Assembly (NCBI GenBank): GCA_006386115.1
Contig: VFIW01000007.1
Location: forward strand, 964,693-1,028,692
Direction of reading: 5' to 3'
Source of the DNA: Globisporangium splendens
Lineage: Eukaryota; Oomycota; Peronosporomycetes; Pythiales; Pythiaceae
Length of the DNA stretch: 64,000 nucleotides
The notes beneath the pieces were generated by a model. It did no database searches, was not told where the DNA came from, and saw only the letters and a list, made by a program, of their open reading frames with translations. The position numbers and the translations under genes were made by a program. Each line of letters starts with the position of its first letter. Position 1 is the first letter of the stretch. Shown here in pieces: positions 36,001-48,100 of this stretch.

Positions 36001-37806
36001 TTATTTGTCACCCAACTTCAACTGTTTTCGCACGGCCATCTTGAAATCGCTGATCTCACCTTCGTACACGCGGATACGCTGGTTCTCAACAATCCAAATC
36101 TCCTTCGCAACCTGCGAGATCAAACGCATGTCGTGACTCACCAAGAGCATACCACCCTTAAACTCGTTGATCGCACGCGCCAACGCATCAATCGATTCCA
36201 TATCCAAGTGGTTCGTAGGTTCATCCAACAACAGCATGTGGGCGTTTTGCTGAGCCATGTACGCGAACACGACACGAGACTTCTGACCATCCGACAATTG
36301 GCCCATGATCTGCGTCTGCACTTCACCCGAGATACCGTAGCGACCCAAGTAACTACGCACATCTTCGACCGACTTGCCTGGGAACAGCGAGCGGAAGTAC
36401 TCCAACGGCGATTGCTCCAAGTTCAGCACATCGACGAAGTGCTGCGAGAAACGAGCGATACGCAGCTTGCTGTGAGGACGCACACTGCCCTTCACGGCCG
36501 AGAGATCACCAGTGATCAACTTGAGCAACGTGGTCTTACCAGTACCGTTGGCACCGACAAGCGCGACACGCGAGTCCAAATCGAGACCCAATTCCACGTT
36601 TTCGTACAACAATGGCGAGTCTGGGTAACCGAACGCCACACCTTGGAACATGAGCACTGGTGGTGGAAGAGGCTCTGGGTTTGGGAACTTGAAGTCACCG
36701 ATCGCTTCGTGGACAACCTTCTCCGTGAGACCTTCACGCACCATCTTTTCCAGAGTCTTTTCCTTACTCTGAGCTTGACGAGCCAGCTTGGCGGAACCGT
36801 GACCGAAACGGGCGATGTAGTCCTTCATGTGCTTGATTTGATCTTGCTCCCAGTTGTACTTCTTCATCTGGTTCTCTTCCTTTTCGGCCTTGGTCTTGAC
36901 GTACGTATCGTAGTTACCAGCATAGTACACAAGCTTCTTGCCCGTCAAGTCGATAATGTTGGTACACACTTCGTTCATGAATTCCTGCGAGTGCGAAATC
37001 ATGAGCAAGATCTTGCTCCAGCGCGACAAATAGTCTTCAAGCCACACGACAGCTTCCATATCCAAGTGGTTCGTTGGCTCATCCAACAACAGCAACGTTG
37101 GCTGAATGAAAAGCGCACGCGCAAGCGCGATACGCATACGCCAACCACCAGAGAATTCGCGCGTCTTCTTCTTCATCATCTCGTCGCTGAACGTCAAACC
37201 AGACAGAATGTTGCGCGCACGAAGTTCAGCCGTATCAGCGTCCATCTCATCGAGACGTTCGTAGAGGTCGGTCAGACGTTCCGAGACAGCTTCGCTTTCT
37301 TCTTCGCTCATGCTCTCATCGCCCATCTTCTCCGACAACTCATCGACTTCGGCCTGGATCTTCCCACGTTCCTCATCGACGGAAAGCACGGCTTCCAACG
37401 CAGTCATGTCGCTCGCTTCGATTTCGTGCTTCAAGTGGTAGATATCGATGCTCTCTGGGATCGGGATACCACGAGCACCGAGCACGTTCATGAACGTCGA
37501 CTTGCCCGAACCGTTGCGACCAATGAGACCGTAGCGACGACCGTAGTTCAACGAGATATCACACTCTTCCATCAGCACCTTGCCGAAGTACGTGATCGAG
37601 AAGTTGAGCACGTTGATATCCTTAAAGTTCTTGTGCACGGAGCGCACGTTGTGCGAGCAGGTCGCGATGATGCCTTCTTCGGCGAGACGGTCGGCGAGCG
37701 TCATGTTGTTGAGCGCAGCCTCGGTCTCAGCCTTCTTCTTCTCCTCGGCCGCAGCCTTCTTGGAGACCTTCTTCTCCTTGCGATCTTTCTTAACGCGAGG
37801 CGCCAT
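36001..37806 (-). CDS. ABC-F family ATPase (ABCF2/ARB1-like)
   Basis: A single exon encodes 601 residues; the start at MAPRVKKDRKEKK follows the family. The N terminus is Lys-rich. Two ATPase domains follow: Walker A 'GRNGSGKST' (~96-104), signature 'SGGWRMR', Walker B 'LLLDEPTNHLD'; then Walker A 'GANGTGKTT', signature 'SDGQKSRV' and a second 'LLLDEPTNHLD'. The linker between them is charged. There are no membrane segments, as expected for ABC-F. Yeast Arb1 and human ABCF2 act in ribosome biogenesis and recycling. It closely resembles ABCF2 in the 'ITYFGKVLMEECDISLNYGRRYGLIG' stretch. Absence of introns and biased codons suggest high expression. Confidence 0.95.
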   Translation of the reverse strand: MAPRVKKDRKEKKVSKKAAAEEKKKAETEAALNNMTLADRLAEEGIIATCSHNVRSVHKNFKDINVLNFSITYFGKVLMEECDISLNYGRRYGLIGRNGSGKSTFMNVLGARGIPIPESIDIYHLKHEIEASDMTALEAVLSVDEERGKIQAEVDELSEKMGDESMSEEESEAVSERLTDLYERLDEMDADTAELRARNILSGLTFSDEMMKKKTREFSGGWRMRIALARALFIQPTLLLLDEPTNHLDMEAVVWLEDYLSRWSKILLMISHSQEFMNEVCTNIIDLTGKKLVYYAGNYDTYVKTKAEKEENQMKKYNWEQDQIKHMKDYIARFGHGSAKLARQAQSKEKTLEKMVREGLTEKVVHEAIGDFKFPNPEPLPPPVLMFQGVAFGYPDSPLLYENVELGLDLDSRVALVGANGTGKTTLLKLITGDLSAVKGSVRPHSKLRIARFSQHFVDVLNLEQSPLEYFRSLFPGKSVEDVRSYLGRYGISGEVQTQIMGQLSDGQKSRVVFAYMAQQNAHMLLLDEPTNHLDMESIDALARAINEFKGGMLLVSHDMRLISQVAKEIWIVENQRIRVYEGEISDFKMAVRKQLKLGDK

Positions 37807-38413
37807 CGTGACGGTGTCGGGCTTCTCTTCTGTGGGTTGCTGGCGCTTCCTACTTTCCGCGAATGGACTGCTGTGCCGCAATTGTGGGGACGAGTTTTTT
37901 AACCCCCTCCCTCCCTCAAATAAAGCTCCTCCACCAATCAACCCACGGATGGCGCGTCGATATCTTGTAATTCGATATACTCTTGAATATGATCTTCAGA
38001 ATCTCGATGCAGAAATGCTGTACCTTTCTTCTAGACTTCGCACAATTGCATACCCTGAGATAAGTGCTGGGGACGCGTTCCGAACGAAACGATTGGCTCA
38101 TCCTGCGTTTCGTGGGTGAGATGGACGAGTATGCGAAATGAAAGCGATCATGGCTGCTTGTGTGCGTGTGTGGCTATGGAAGATTCCTGCTGCTTTGTGT
38201 GTGTGTTGTCGTCGTCATGGCTTTTCTACATGCGTTCTCTACGTTAATCCCTTTTCATGAAGGTGACACTTGCAAGATGTCTTGTTTGCCTTGCTCACCC
38301 AGTGTTGCTTGAATCACCCCGACGGTATTGCTGGCGCTGCTGCATTCTTGTTGCTGGATCCCAGCCACCGACTTCGTCACTTTCTATGGGAGATCGAGCG
38401 CGTGCAACTACAT

Positions 38414-39450
38414 TTAGATGTCGTCGTGCTGGTTGTTGTCCTCTTCGTCGTCGTCGTTCTCAGTTCGACGAGAAGAGAACGAGGCAGGCGAAGCGGCGGA
38501 CACCACAGTGGAAGGGATCCTGAGTGCAAGCCGTGAACGCATTCCATCCTGCGTCATTCCTCTCTGTGTAGTCGTGTTGACACTCGGCGGCGAGGGACTA
38601 CGAGCACTTGGACGACGAATCGGTGGCGGCGGCTACATGCGCGGTCTTCAGGCTCGCTTGTCGATCCAGGCGCACTGTACGAACTACACCTTTACTTGTC
38701 ACCGAGTAAATCGTTGGAACAATTGCATGCGATGACGATGTGGATGTGGTGGCGGACACCAAAGACGTCTGAACACCGGATGCCGTAGATGGTACTGCTG
38801 GTGGCAAGGCTCGCAACGGTGATTTTGACAACGACGCATTCATTGCGAGTTGGTCTCTCAAGAACGCAGTCTCTTTGTCTTTCTCCAGCTTGAGCGCGCC
38901 ATATGCATCCCGGAATTTCTGGCAAGAAAACAATAAATGAAAAGTTAACCGCAAGTTACGAGAATATCGCTCTTCAATTTCAAAAAAAAAAAAACTCGCC
39001 TGGAGCTCCCGTGTCGTTTGCTGCTCTCGCTCATAGCACGACTGGTGGCTGCATTTCAGATTCAACTCGAGTGAATTGCGTCGCTCTGGGCTTGGCATGT
39101 GGCCGAGTATACTGCTACCTCCATGGAGAACCTGCACGGACTCCTGCTGCTTCTGGTCATACCGGTGGTGCAGGTGATGGTCCAGATTCATTCAGAAACA
39201 GACACCGTGCGAGTGCTTCGAGAGAGAGCAGGAAAGCAACTGACCATTACGTCATGTGGCCGAATCGCTCTCTCGCATCTTGGATCACTGTGTCTATTTT
39301 CTTTCGGGCCAGTGAGCGCGTCGTTCGGCTTCTTGTCGGGCGGCATGGATCGGACCACAAACGCAAACGTTTCAGCGCCGTCGCGGCATTCCGCTATAAA
39401 TACGCCTGGTTCAACGTCGAATGCAGAATGCGAGGTGACCTCCCTACACT
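38414..39450 (-). CDS. probable coiled-coil protein, unrecognised
   Basis: Exon pieces on the minus strand share protein-like composition. About 39440-39255: 'FDVEPGVFIAECRDGAETF' region. About 39157-39000: 'ERRNSLELNLKCSHQ' and 'YEREQQTTRELQ'. 38921 to ~38600: 'KFRDAYGALKLEKDKETAFL', then a Ser/Thr/Ala-rich stretch. There may also be a last acidic exon ending in DDI at 38414. Between the second and third pieces the only frame-keeping intron uses GC..AG ends (GCGAGT...TTGCCAG). The 5' end was not found; sequence upstream of ~39450 has no clear ATG. The helix with heptads around 38900-39000 suggests dimerisation. Function unknown; gene structure is tentative. Confidence 0.4.
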
Positions 39451-39686
39451 GACAGATGCGAACTTAACCCTCGTGAGTTGAAGTGGCCGAGCCGAGTGAT
39501 GGTCTCTACCTCATCTGGTGTGACTCACACTATATTTGCACCAATCTGAAGTGAGTGTTGGTCGAACACATAGCGTGGGCCACGTTACTTCGGCACACAA
39601 AGGATTTCGTTCTCCACATTTTTGCTGCGATCGTTTCCGAACGAGAAAAGAGGACGAGCGAGCACGGCGAGGAGAAGAGAAGCATC

Positions 39687-42600
39687 ATGTCGGGCAACGA
39701 GGGACGGATCGGGCTTTTGCTTGACAAGGTGCGTATCAATGCGCTTCGTGAGCAGGAGTCTTAGGCGCGGCTGCTGTTGCGTGTGTGTGGCGGTTGTGTG
39801 ACACTGAGGAATGGGTGGGAAGAGTGAGATCTGACTGTGGGTGCGTTGCGTTTTTGCCTCTTGTTGGTGATGCCGATAGACTACGGATTTCGACAAAGAT
39901 GAGCGATACATGGCGACATCGGATCTTTGTAACGAACTGAACAAGGATACGGAGCTGGGACCATATCTCGAGCCAAAGTACGTTGTTCGATCGTGCGAAC
40001 AGCTACCATTACGAAAAGCCTGCATGGTGAATCTGGAACGGAGAAATTGACGGCTTGCTTTTTTTTTTTCGTTTTGCGTAGGGTATGTGCTGCAGTGCTG
40101 AAGCAACTTGACGACAAGTCGAACGATGTGCAAGCTATTGCGGTGAAATGGTACGATTGGATACACTTGAGTGAAACTGTTTGTGATGGTGAAGATTCTA
40201 ACATTTGCTTGAGCACTTTGGATTTCCCATGCTTCATAGTTTGGGCATTTTGGTGACGAAGGTGCAAGAGTCCCAAGTGGCCGACATTTGCGCGAAGTTG
40301 AGTGATCTCATCTTGAACGGGAAGCCAGAACTGCGTGATATTTACTCGATTGGCTTGAAGACTATCCTCACGGACGTGTCGACGAAAATCGGTGCTGCGG
40401 TTGCATCGGGATTGTGCACACGTCTTTTGAAAGGTCTTGGGAAGGACAAGGATCAAGCTGTGAAATCAGAGACTCTTGATATCTTGACGGATTTGTTGCG
40501 TCGCTTTGGACACGACATCTCGACTGAGCACGACACGATCATGAACGTTTTGATCACGCAGTTGAATGATCCGTCGCCACTCGTTCGTAAGCGTGCGACT
40601 GCATGCGTCGGATCTTTGGGCGTTATGGCATCGGATGCTTTGCTCACCCGCCTTGTCGAGCATCTGATCAAGGGCATTGAAGCATCAAGTGGATCTGTGG
40701 ATGTGCGCACGTTTATCCAGACAATCGGTACACTGTCCCGCACTGCTGGCCATCGTTTGGGTCGTCACCTGAACGCGATCATTCCGATTTTGGTCAAATT
40801 TTGCGGCGACCCTGAAGACGAATCGTTGCAAAATGAAGCATCGAGTGAGCTTCGTGAGAACTGTTTCCAGGCATTCGAGTCTTTCGTCATTCGTTGCCAC
40901 AATGAAATCACTCCTCACGTGGAGAGCATTTTGACGTTGGTGATGGAGTTTATCAAGTACGACCCGAACTACAACTACGGGGAGTCAGAGGATGAGGATG
41001 AACCGATGGATGAGGATGAAGAAGAATACTCCGACGAAGATGATGGAGATTACAGTGACGATGACGACACCAGTTGGAAAGTGCGACGCGCAGGTCTTCG
41101 TGTTCTCACGGCGATTATTACGACCCGGTCGGAACTTTTGGACCACCTGTATGAAAACTGCAGTCAGCAAATCATTTCCCGGTTCAAGGAGCGTGAAGAA
41201 AATGTGCGTATCGATGTGTTCTCAGTGTTCGCTGAGCTCCTTCGCGCGACAAACCGAACGCTTACAAACTCAGGCGCCTCTCCTTCGGCAAACAAGTGCA
41301 TCGAGCAAGTGCATAAGCGGTTGAAAGTCATCGTTTTGTCTGCTAACAAGCAGTTTGGCCCAAAAGCATCGGTCTCGTCGCGTTGTGCTGTAATTGCAGT
41401 GTTGAGTGAACTAGCAGCTGTTGAACGCGGTCAGCTCGGAGAGTACATTGACATTTTGATGCCAAACATTCTTCGTGCTGCAGAAGATAAGCATTCAGAT
41501 TTGAAGCTGGATGCCCTTGTGTTCCTTCGTTTGCTCATCGACTCCCACCCAGCTGAACCATTCCGTGAGCACATCGGTGCCTTGACCCGCGCTGCGGTTC
41601 AATGCGCGAAGGGTGACTGGTACAAAACCGTTGCTAAAGCGCTCGGTTTGATCGAGTCCCTGGTTCGTGTTATTTCGGAAATCAACGATTCTGCCTCGAA
41701 GAGTCACGCCGTACCACTGTTTGAAGCTGTTCTACCGAGTTTGAAAGCCCATGACATCGACCAAGAAATCAAGGAATCTGCGATTAGCAGCATCGGACAA
41801 ATTGTTGCTGAGCTAGGTACGTCGAAGTGTATTTTGAGGCTAAGCATCATCTTGTGTCCAGTGTTCTAACTTATTTGATCCAAACTGTGTAGGTGACGAG
41901 TTGAACTCCCGGATCGCTGAAGTCTACCCACTCCTCATGGAACGTCTGAACAACGAGATTACGCGTGTGCAAAGTATGAAGGCAATCGCTGTTATTGCGC
42001 GTTCCAAGCTCAACCTCGATATGTCCGCTATTCTGTCGGATTGCACGATGTCGTTGTCACAACTTCTTCGACAGCAGTCACGAACGTTGAAGCAAGCCGT
42101 GCTGGATGCACTGAACAATCTTGTGATCCACAAGGGTGCTCAGATCAAGCAGGAGCTGTTGTCCGACGTGGTGGCGGAGGCGTCGTATCTTGTTGTCGAC
42201 AGCGACCTCCAGCTCTGCCGCACAGGGATCGTGGTGATCTCGAACGTGCTTCGCGTTTCTCCTTCCATCGCAACTACGGATGCGTTGCTTCAGAAGGCTC
42301 TTGTGAATTCTATTTCGCTGTGCCGCAGCACAATGCTTCAAGGCCCGACTCTGGAAGCCCTGAAAGGATTCTTCGCCCAGCTGACTGAACTCGATTCTCC
42401 AGGAAGCAGCTTCAACGACTTGTTTAACGCGCTCATGGATTCTCCATCTGACCTGTCAAAGCACTCCCTGCTGAACTTGGCGCGTTGTGTTGCCGCTGTG
42501 TGTGTGGCAACCACTGAGGCAAACCGTCACACTGCGTTTGCAAAGTTCGTTGAAGACATTTCGAACGAAAAGTCGGAAAAGAACAAGATTCTCGCTTTGT

Positions 42601-43757
42601 ACAGTCTTGGAGAGTTTGGACGACAAATCAGCTTGAAGGGATACAGTGACGTCAAGGAGACTATTTTGCAAAATTTCAATGCGAGTGGTGAAGAAACCAA
42701 GGCTGCTGCTGCGTACGCACTTGGCAGCATTTGTGTGGGCAACATGGAAGAGTACCTCGAGACGATTATGCACAAGCTTGAGCAGTCCGACAATTCGTAC
42801 CTCCTGTTGAGCTCGCTTCGGGAAGTCATTTCCGACCACGCTGCCAGTCCTCAGCACGGATTTACCGTTTATGTTGACCGTGTGTTGCCTGTGCTGAAGA
42901 AGTTGAGTGAACGAGATGAAGAGGGCGTTCGAAACATGGTGGCGGAATGTCTGGGAAAGCTTTCCATTACCAACAGTGATAAGCTTATTCCTGTAGTGAC
43001 GGAGCTGTGTGGAGCCTCTTCTGTTGGCTCTCGCTGGACCGGTGTGACGAGTCTCAAGTATGCGCTGACGGCGTCAGCTAATCCAGCAGCTGTGGAGAAA
43101 CTTTTCTCCCACATCGAACCGTTCTTGAAGGCTCTCCGAGATGAAGATCTGAATGTGCGTCGCGCTGCTCTCTTGGCTCTCAACACTGGTGCCCACCACC
43201 ACGCGCACTTTTTGATCCCGTATATCAAGGATCCTATCTTGCCAGCCCTTCTTGCGGCGACTGAAGTCAAGCTGGAGCGAACGGTGGATCTTGGTCCATT
43301 TAAGCACAAGGTTGATGATGGCCTTCCAATTCGTAAAGCTGCGTACTCGTGTGTGGATACGCTGATCGAAACGTTGCCGCAGCAAGTGGATATCGCGTCA
43401 TTCTTTCCACACCTCCAACAGGGACTTCGTGACCAAGATGACATCCAAATGCTTTCTCACCAGATCCTGGTGAAGATCTGCCATGTGCAACCTGGATCCG
43501 TCGTTGGAGCACTGGATTTACTTGTCGAGCCGCTTGAGAAGACAGTGAACAAGAAGGTGAAGGAAGACCAAGTGGGCACCGAAGTGGAGCGTGCGAAGGA
43601 TCTTATCCGTAGTGCGCTGCGTGCCATTGACGCGGTTAGCAGTGTGCGTGACACGGACACTCACTCTCGGTTCAGCCTGCTTTTCGAAAGCGTGAAGAAA
43701 AACAAGACGTTGGCCCCTCAGCTCGATGCAATCAAAAACGAACGCGTTAGTGGTTAA
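39687..43757 (+). CDS. CAND1: cullin-associated NEDD8-dissociated protein CAND1/TIP120
   Basis: Five exons: 39687-39728, 39880-39977, 40082-40150, 40240-41816 and 41893-43757, encoding 1216 residues in phase, close to the ~1230 of the human protein. HEAT repeats run throughout. The CAND1-specific acidic loop is present ('EDEDEPMDEDEEEYSDEDD'), followed by 'SWKVRRAGLRVL'. Near the end, 'GPFKHKVDDGLPIRKAAY' is a strongly conserved TIP120 segment. CAND1 wraps around unneddylated cullin-RBX1 and exchanges substrate adaptors of SCF ligases. The first exon is tiny (14 codons). Confidence 0.95.
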
Positions 43758-43908
43758 GCAATGGAAGCTGGAAAAAAATCGTGTGTGGAGATGTGAACAA
43801 ATTGCAGATTGGAAAGGAACAATTGCATGAATGAGAAACGACAAGCTACCTCGCAATGGATAATGATTGTTAAAGCAACGCCAGTCTTCGGTGTCGAACA
43901 TCAAACTG

Positions 43909-44741
43909 TTAGAGTTCACTTTTCTCGTTGGTGGTAGCAGACGTCGGCTTCTTCGCACCTTTGGACTTTGTTGTCGTACTTTCGCCTTTATGCACTCGGG
44001 TTTTGCTTGATTTGGCTTTCGCTTTGCTCTTGCTTGTGTTGCTCTTCTTGTACTGTTGCTTACTCGTCTTGCCATGCAGGCGTCGGTGTTTTCTGTGGCG
44101 TGAAGATGACGCCGAGAAGGTTTGCCCGTTCCATTCGAACTCGTGCACTTCTGGTTGCTCCAGCAAGAAGCGATGGAGGTCGTCCACTTGAATTCCTTTT
44201 TGCAATCCGACCAAGAGTTTGGCGTGCTCGATCTCGTAAATGTTCACGTCAAGACCGCCATTCCAGAGCAACTGCTTGCAAAATAAGCCAAGATCATCAG
44301 GAAACAAGCATACCAATGTACTGAAAATGTCGTACCTCTTTCCAGCGCGATGCCAAGTCGGCGAGATCTTTTCGCGGAGCTTCATGGCCGTCATTACGAA
44401 GTGTCACAAACACCATTTGCGGTCTCAGTGCTTTGGCATCTTCTTCGCCTCTGCATCAAACGAAAAGCAAACGCCAAGACTTTGTCAGGTGCGCTAGCTT
44501 TGATATCCAATGGTCGCAGGGTCTCTCTATTTGCTTTTGCTTACTTTTCTGATAGACTTTGGAATTGTTCGTCCCCGGCGGAGCGCAATTCTTGCTCTGC
44601 GTCTCCTGCCTCCCAGTCCTTCTCAAGCGCGTCGTAGTCGATTTGCGGCTTTCGCGCTGCTTGGACAGTTGCGAGCGCTACCAGCCAAAACAAACACACC
44701 GCCAGGAGCACCACGCGCGATTGCTTGTGCGTTGGAGTCAT
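43909..44741 (-). CDS. MESD-like ER chaperone
   Basis: Three exons: 44741-44545, 44450-44336 and 44274-43909, encoding 225 residues in phase. The N terminus is a classic signal peptide (hydrophobic ~10-28, ending in VQA). An acidic helix follows ('IDYDALEKDWEAGDAEQEL'). The MESD core is 'LRPQMVFVTL', 'LASRWKE', 'LLWNGGLDVNIYEIE', 'LVGLQKG' and 'FLLEQPEVHEFEWNG'. The tail is Lys/Ser-rich and ends KSEL, a KDEL-type retrieval signal. In animals MESD/Boca folds LRP beta-propeller/EGF modules in the ER. The client here is unknown. The third exon could start three bases later. Confidence 0.85.
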
Positions 44742-45132
44742 TGTTGGACTGCAGGTACGCACAAATGTGTGATTCCAATCGGAGAGATCTTCGTTCTGGT
44801 GTTGGAAAAACGTGGACGATTGACAACCCAATCTCTTCCTTTTCTTCCAGAAAATGGCGCTTGGTGGTTCTCTAGAGCATGGCGCTTCTCTAGATCATTC
44901 AATACAATATGAATTCTGTTGAGAATCCCACAAGGAGAGATTGAAGACTGATTCTCAACGACTCATCGCAACATGATCAGGCATCTTCCACAGAGTTATT
45001 CTCAGCAGCTTTTCAAGTTGACTATGCCGCCCATTTTTGCGACGAAGTCTCGTGCACACTCCAGCTCGGCGCAGCAACAAGGCTGCGATATCGGTCGATT
45101 GACGGCGCATTAAATACTCACATTCCTGCATC
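44742..45132. other. divergent promoter region
   Basis: About 390 bp separates the MESD and EML-like starts. No open frame with homology. Confidence 0.45.
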
Positions 45133-48100
45133 ATGGGTACGTCCGCCTTCTCCTTATATGTGCATGCGGTTAGTCAACTTCCTAGCAACCCATGCTTCGT
45201 TGACTATGGCTTGATGTTAGATGGGGATTTGGCAGGCGACACGTACGAACAGCAGCTCACGAACCTCGTCACGGGCGAGATCGACAAGCAACTGAAAGAG
45301 CGCAACGATGTGGTCGACGCGGTGAAGTCGCAGATGACCAAGGTGCTCAAGGAGTTTGAGGACATGACGTGGAACGTCAACGCCAAGCGGTCGTGGATGA
45401 AATCGGTCACGAAAGCGTCCAAGGGCATCGCTCCAACGAGCGCCGCGCCGATCCACCCGGCGACTACGACCTCAAACATTGTGCCGCCAGGATCGACGTC
45501 ACCATCTTCGCGTTTGCCAAAGTGAGCTGCTTTTATATAAGAAATGATGGTCACTGGAAGCCTGGACGATTTGTGTAAATGGGATGTGAACATGACAAAG
45601 TAGACTCAGTGCTGCATTGAAAGGCCGGAAGAAGCACCAAGTCCAGCTGAGCCGCAATGTGAGTGGCGTCGCATTGCCAAACTCACAGGCGAGCGACGAC
45701 GCGCGAAGCCCCGACGGCAAGATCGTCTTTGGTGCGTTTTGTAAAGCAAAGTGGGTAGCGAACTGTGACCTTCCCGATTGATCTCATGCTGTTTGTGTGG
45801 ATATTTGCCCATAGACAAGAAACTCCCGCGCGTGGCGCACATGGAAAAGCGCGTTGACGGGCTTCAGTCGGTCCTCGCGACGCAGCAAAAGCAGCAGATG
45901 TACGAACGCGCGCTCGAGCGGTTCCCGCAATGCCGAAGTGACGTGTTTGCACCGAGTATATACGACGACAGGACTTCTGACGCTGCAGAAAGCACCCAGA
46001 TACCTGCTCCTCAATCCTTTCTCGAGTTGGACTTTGTGTACGGGATGCACACAAGCACTTCAGGGTCCAGTCCGTCGTCGTTACCTAGCAACTCGAACTG
46101 CAGCAACGGCAACAATGTCTTTTATTTGTCAACTGGGGAAGTGCTTTGGTTCACGGCGGCACTCGTGGTGCTGTACACGAAAGAGAGCAACACGCAACAG
46201 TATTTCCGGGAGCATACTAACGAGGTGACCAATGTTGGTGTCCACCCGAACCAGTACATTGTCGCATCAGGACAGACTGGTCGACAGACGCACCTTCTTG
46301 TGTGGAATGCGAAGGGCGAACCAATCGGGAAGCGGTTCACGTGTCTCCCTGGTCACTCCGTCGCTGTTCGCGCGATCAGCTTTTCCCACGACGGCAAGCT
46401 GATTGCATCCCTAGGCGGCGACATGTACAACGCGATCTTCGTTCGTTGACTACTCCCAGCCAGTGTACATTTACGAAGACCAAACGAAGGAGTTGGTTGC
46501 GACGAATTACAATGACCACACGCTCGGCCGAATCATTGCAGGCACTGCAAAAGGAGACCTCTGTGTGTTTTGCCAGCCGCGTCGCAGTCCCGAGCCATCC
46601 ACAGAAACAACGCTGGGGACAACGAACTCGGTAAAGCAAGATGGCACTGCTGCATCTGGTGCAAATGAGGTCGAACCAGCAAAATGGTGGGAAATTCCCG
46701 ACGAACACGCAGACGTCGAGATCAACGCGCTCGTGCTGGAGCGGATCAAGTTCGAACTCACGGCGAGGCTTGTCGAAGTCGTGCCGCACGACCAGGAAAC
46801 AGGAAACCGCTTCAAACTGACCAAACAAGCGCAAGCAGAAATCGACGGGATCACTGAACGGCTCACGTTGAAACCAAACTCAGCGACATTGCACGCGCGT
46901 TTGAATGAGTTGAGGTACAGTGGCCCTGTAGCCCACAGCGACGCTGCAACCCAGGTCGCGTTCTGCAAGAAGAACGGGTTGGTTCTGTCTTGCGGCGGCG
47001 ACGGCCGATCGCTGCTTTGGAAATGCCACATGCAGCACTCGATGCGAGTTCCAGGCGTGAATACGCTTGGTGTATTCACCCCGTTGGCCACGGGGACTTT
47101 CTCGGAAGGATCGCATCAATTGATGTCGGTAGACCAGGACACTCGCGTATTTCACCTGCCCACCATGATTCCAGGAGAAAACAGCAGCGGCATTACGGCA
47201 AAGCCGACGAGTCTGCAGTGGAAAGAAGACGGCAAATTTGCACTCGTAGGCACGAGCACCAACTGCCTCTGGGAGCTTAACATTACGATGGGCGAATGAA
47301 AACTAGTCTTTGAAGCGCGAAGTGGCGCTGTGGTCACATGCAGCTGTCATCCAGGGAAAGAGGAAGTCGCGACCGTGTCCCTCGATGGATACGTATGCAT
47401 CTAGGACTTGAAGCGCCATTGCTGCAAACGGAGGATGCATCTCGGCAGCTATGCATCAAATAGTGTGAAAGCTGTTTGCATGGACTTCTACCCGTTTGGT
47501 GACGAGCTCGCGATCGGCATGACAAATGGCGAGCTCGTGATTGTCGGATACCACGAACTGAAGGTGGTGGCGAAGAAAACGATTAAACCCCATTCAGGGA
47601 GCTCCAGTGCAGTTGATCTGCGCTCAGGTGCTTCCAGCGGGCAAGGAGGTCTTGGCAGTGGAGCAAGTGTTTCGCAGCTGAAATACTGTCCAAAGGGCAA
47701 CTTTTTGGCTGTCGGTGCAAAAGACACGTTTGTGTACCTTTACGACCTCGGCAACAACTACAAGCGCATGCACATGTGTGAGGGCCACTCGAGCGCGATC
47801 ACCCAGTTGACCTGGAACGCAGAGGGCGATTTGCTGCAAAGCAACGCATCCGACGGCGAGTTGCTGTATTGGTCCATTTCGCGCTCCAAAGCCAACACGA
47901 AGCAGATCACGGACGTGTTTCTCGTCCGAGATGCGCAGTGGGTTAAATGGTCGTGTGCGTTTGGATGGCCAACTCCAGGCATCTGGTCCGAGAATACCAC
48001 GAGCCTCGTCGATATTGCCGCAGTATGCACAACGGAGCCGAAGTCGAATAGCACCAGCCGTGAGACTGGCGGCAGTGATGGCTTAAGCAATCCTTTCGTC

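Noticed and set aside
36133..37902. 589-codon plus-strand open frame opposite the ABC-F gene
   Set aside because: It is an antisense shadow; the minus strand has full ABC-F homology.
46440..46460. A 19-nt intron (GTTCGT..TCCCAG) as alternative to the frameshift in the EML-like gene
   Set aside because: Too short for splicing, and it would remove residues that fit a WD strand; the CGTT duplication is simpler.
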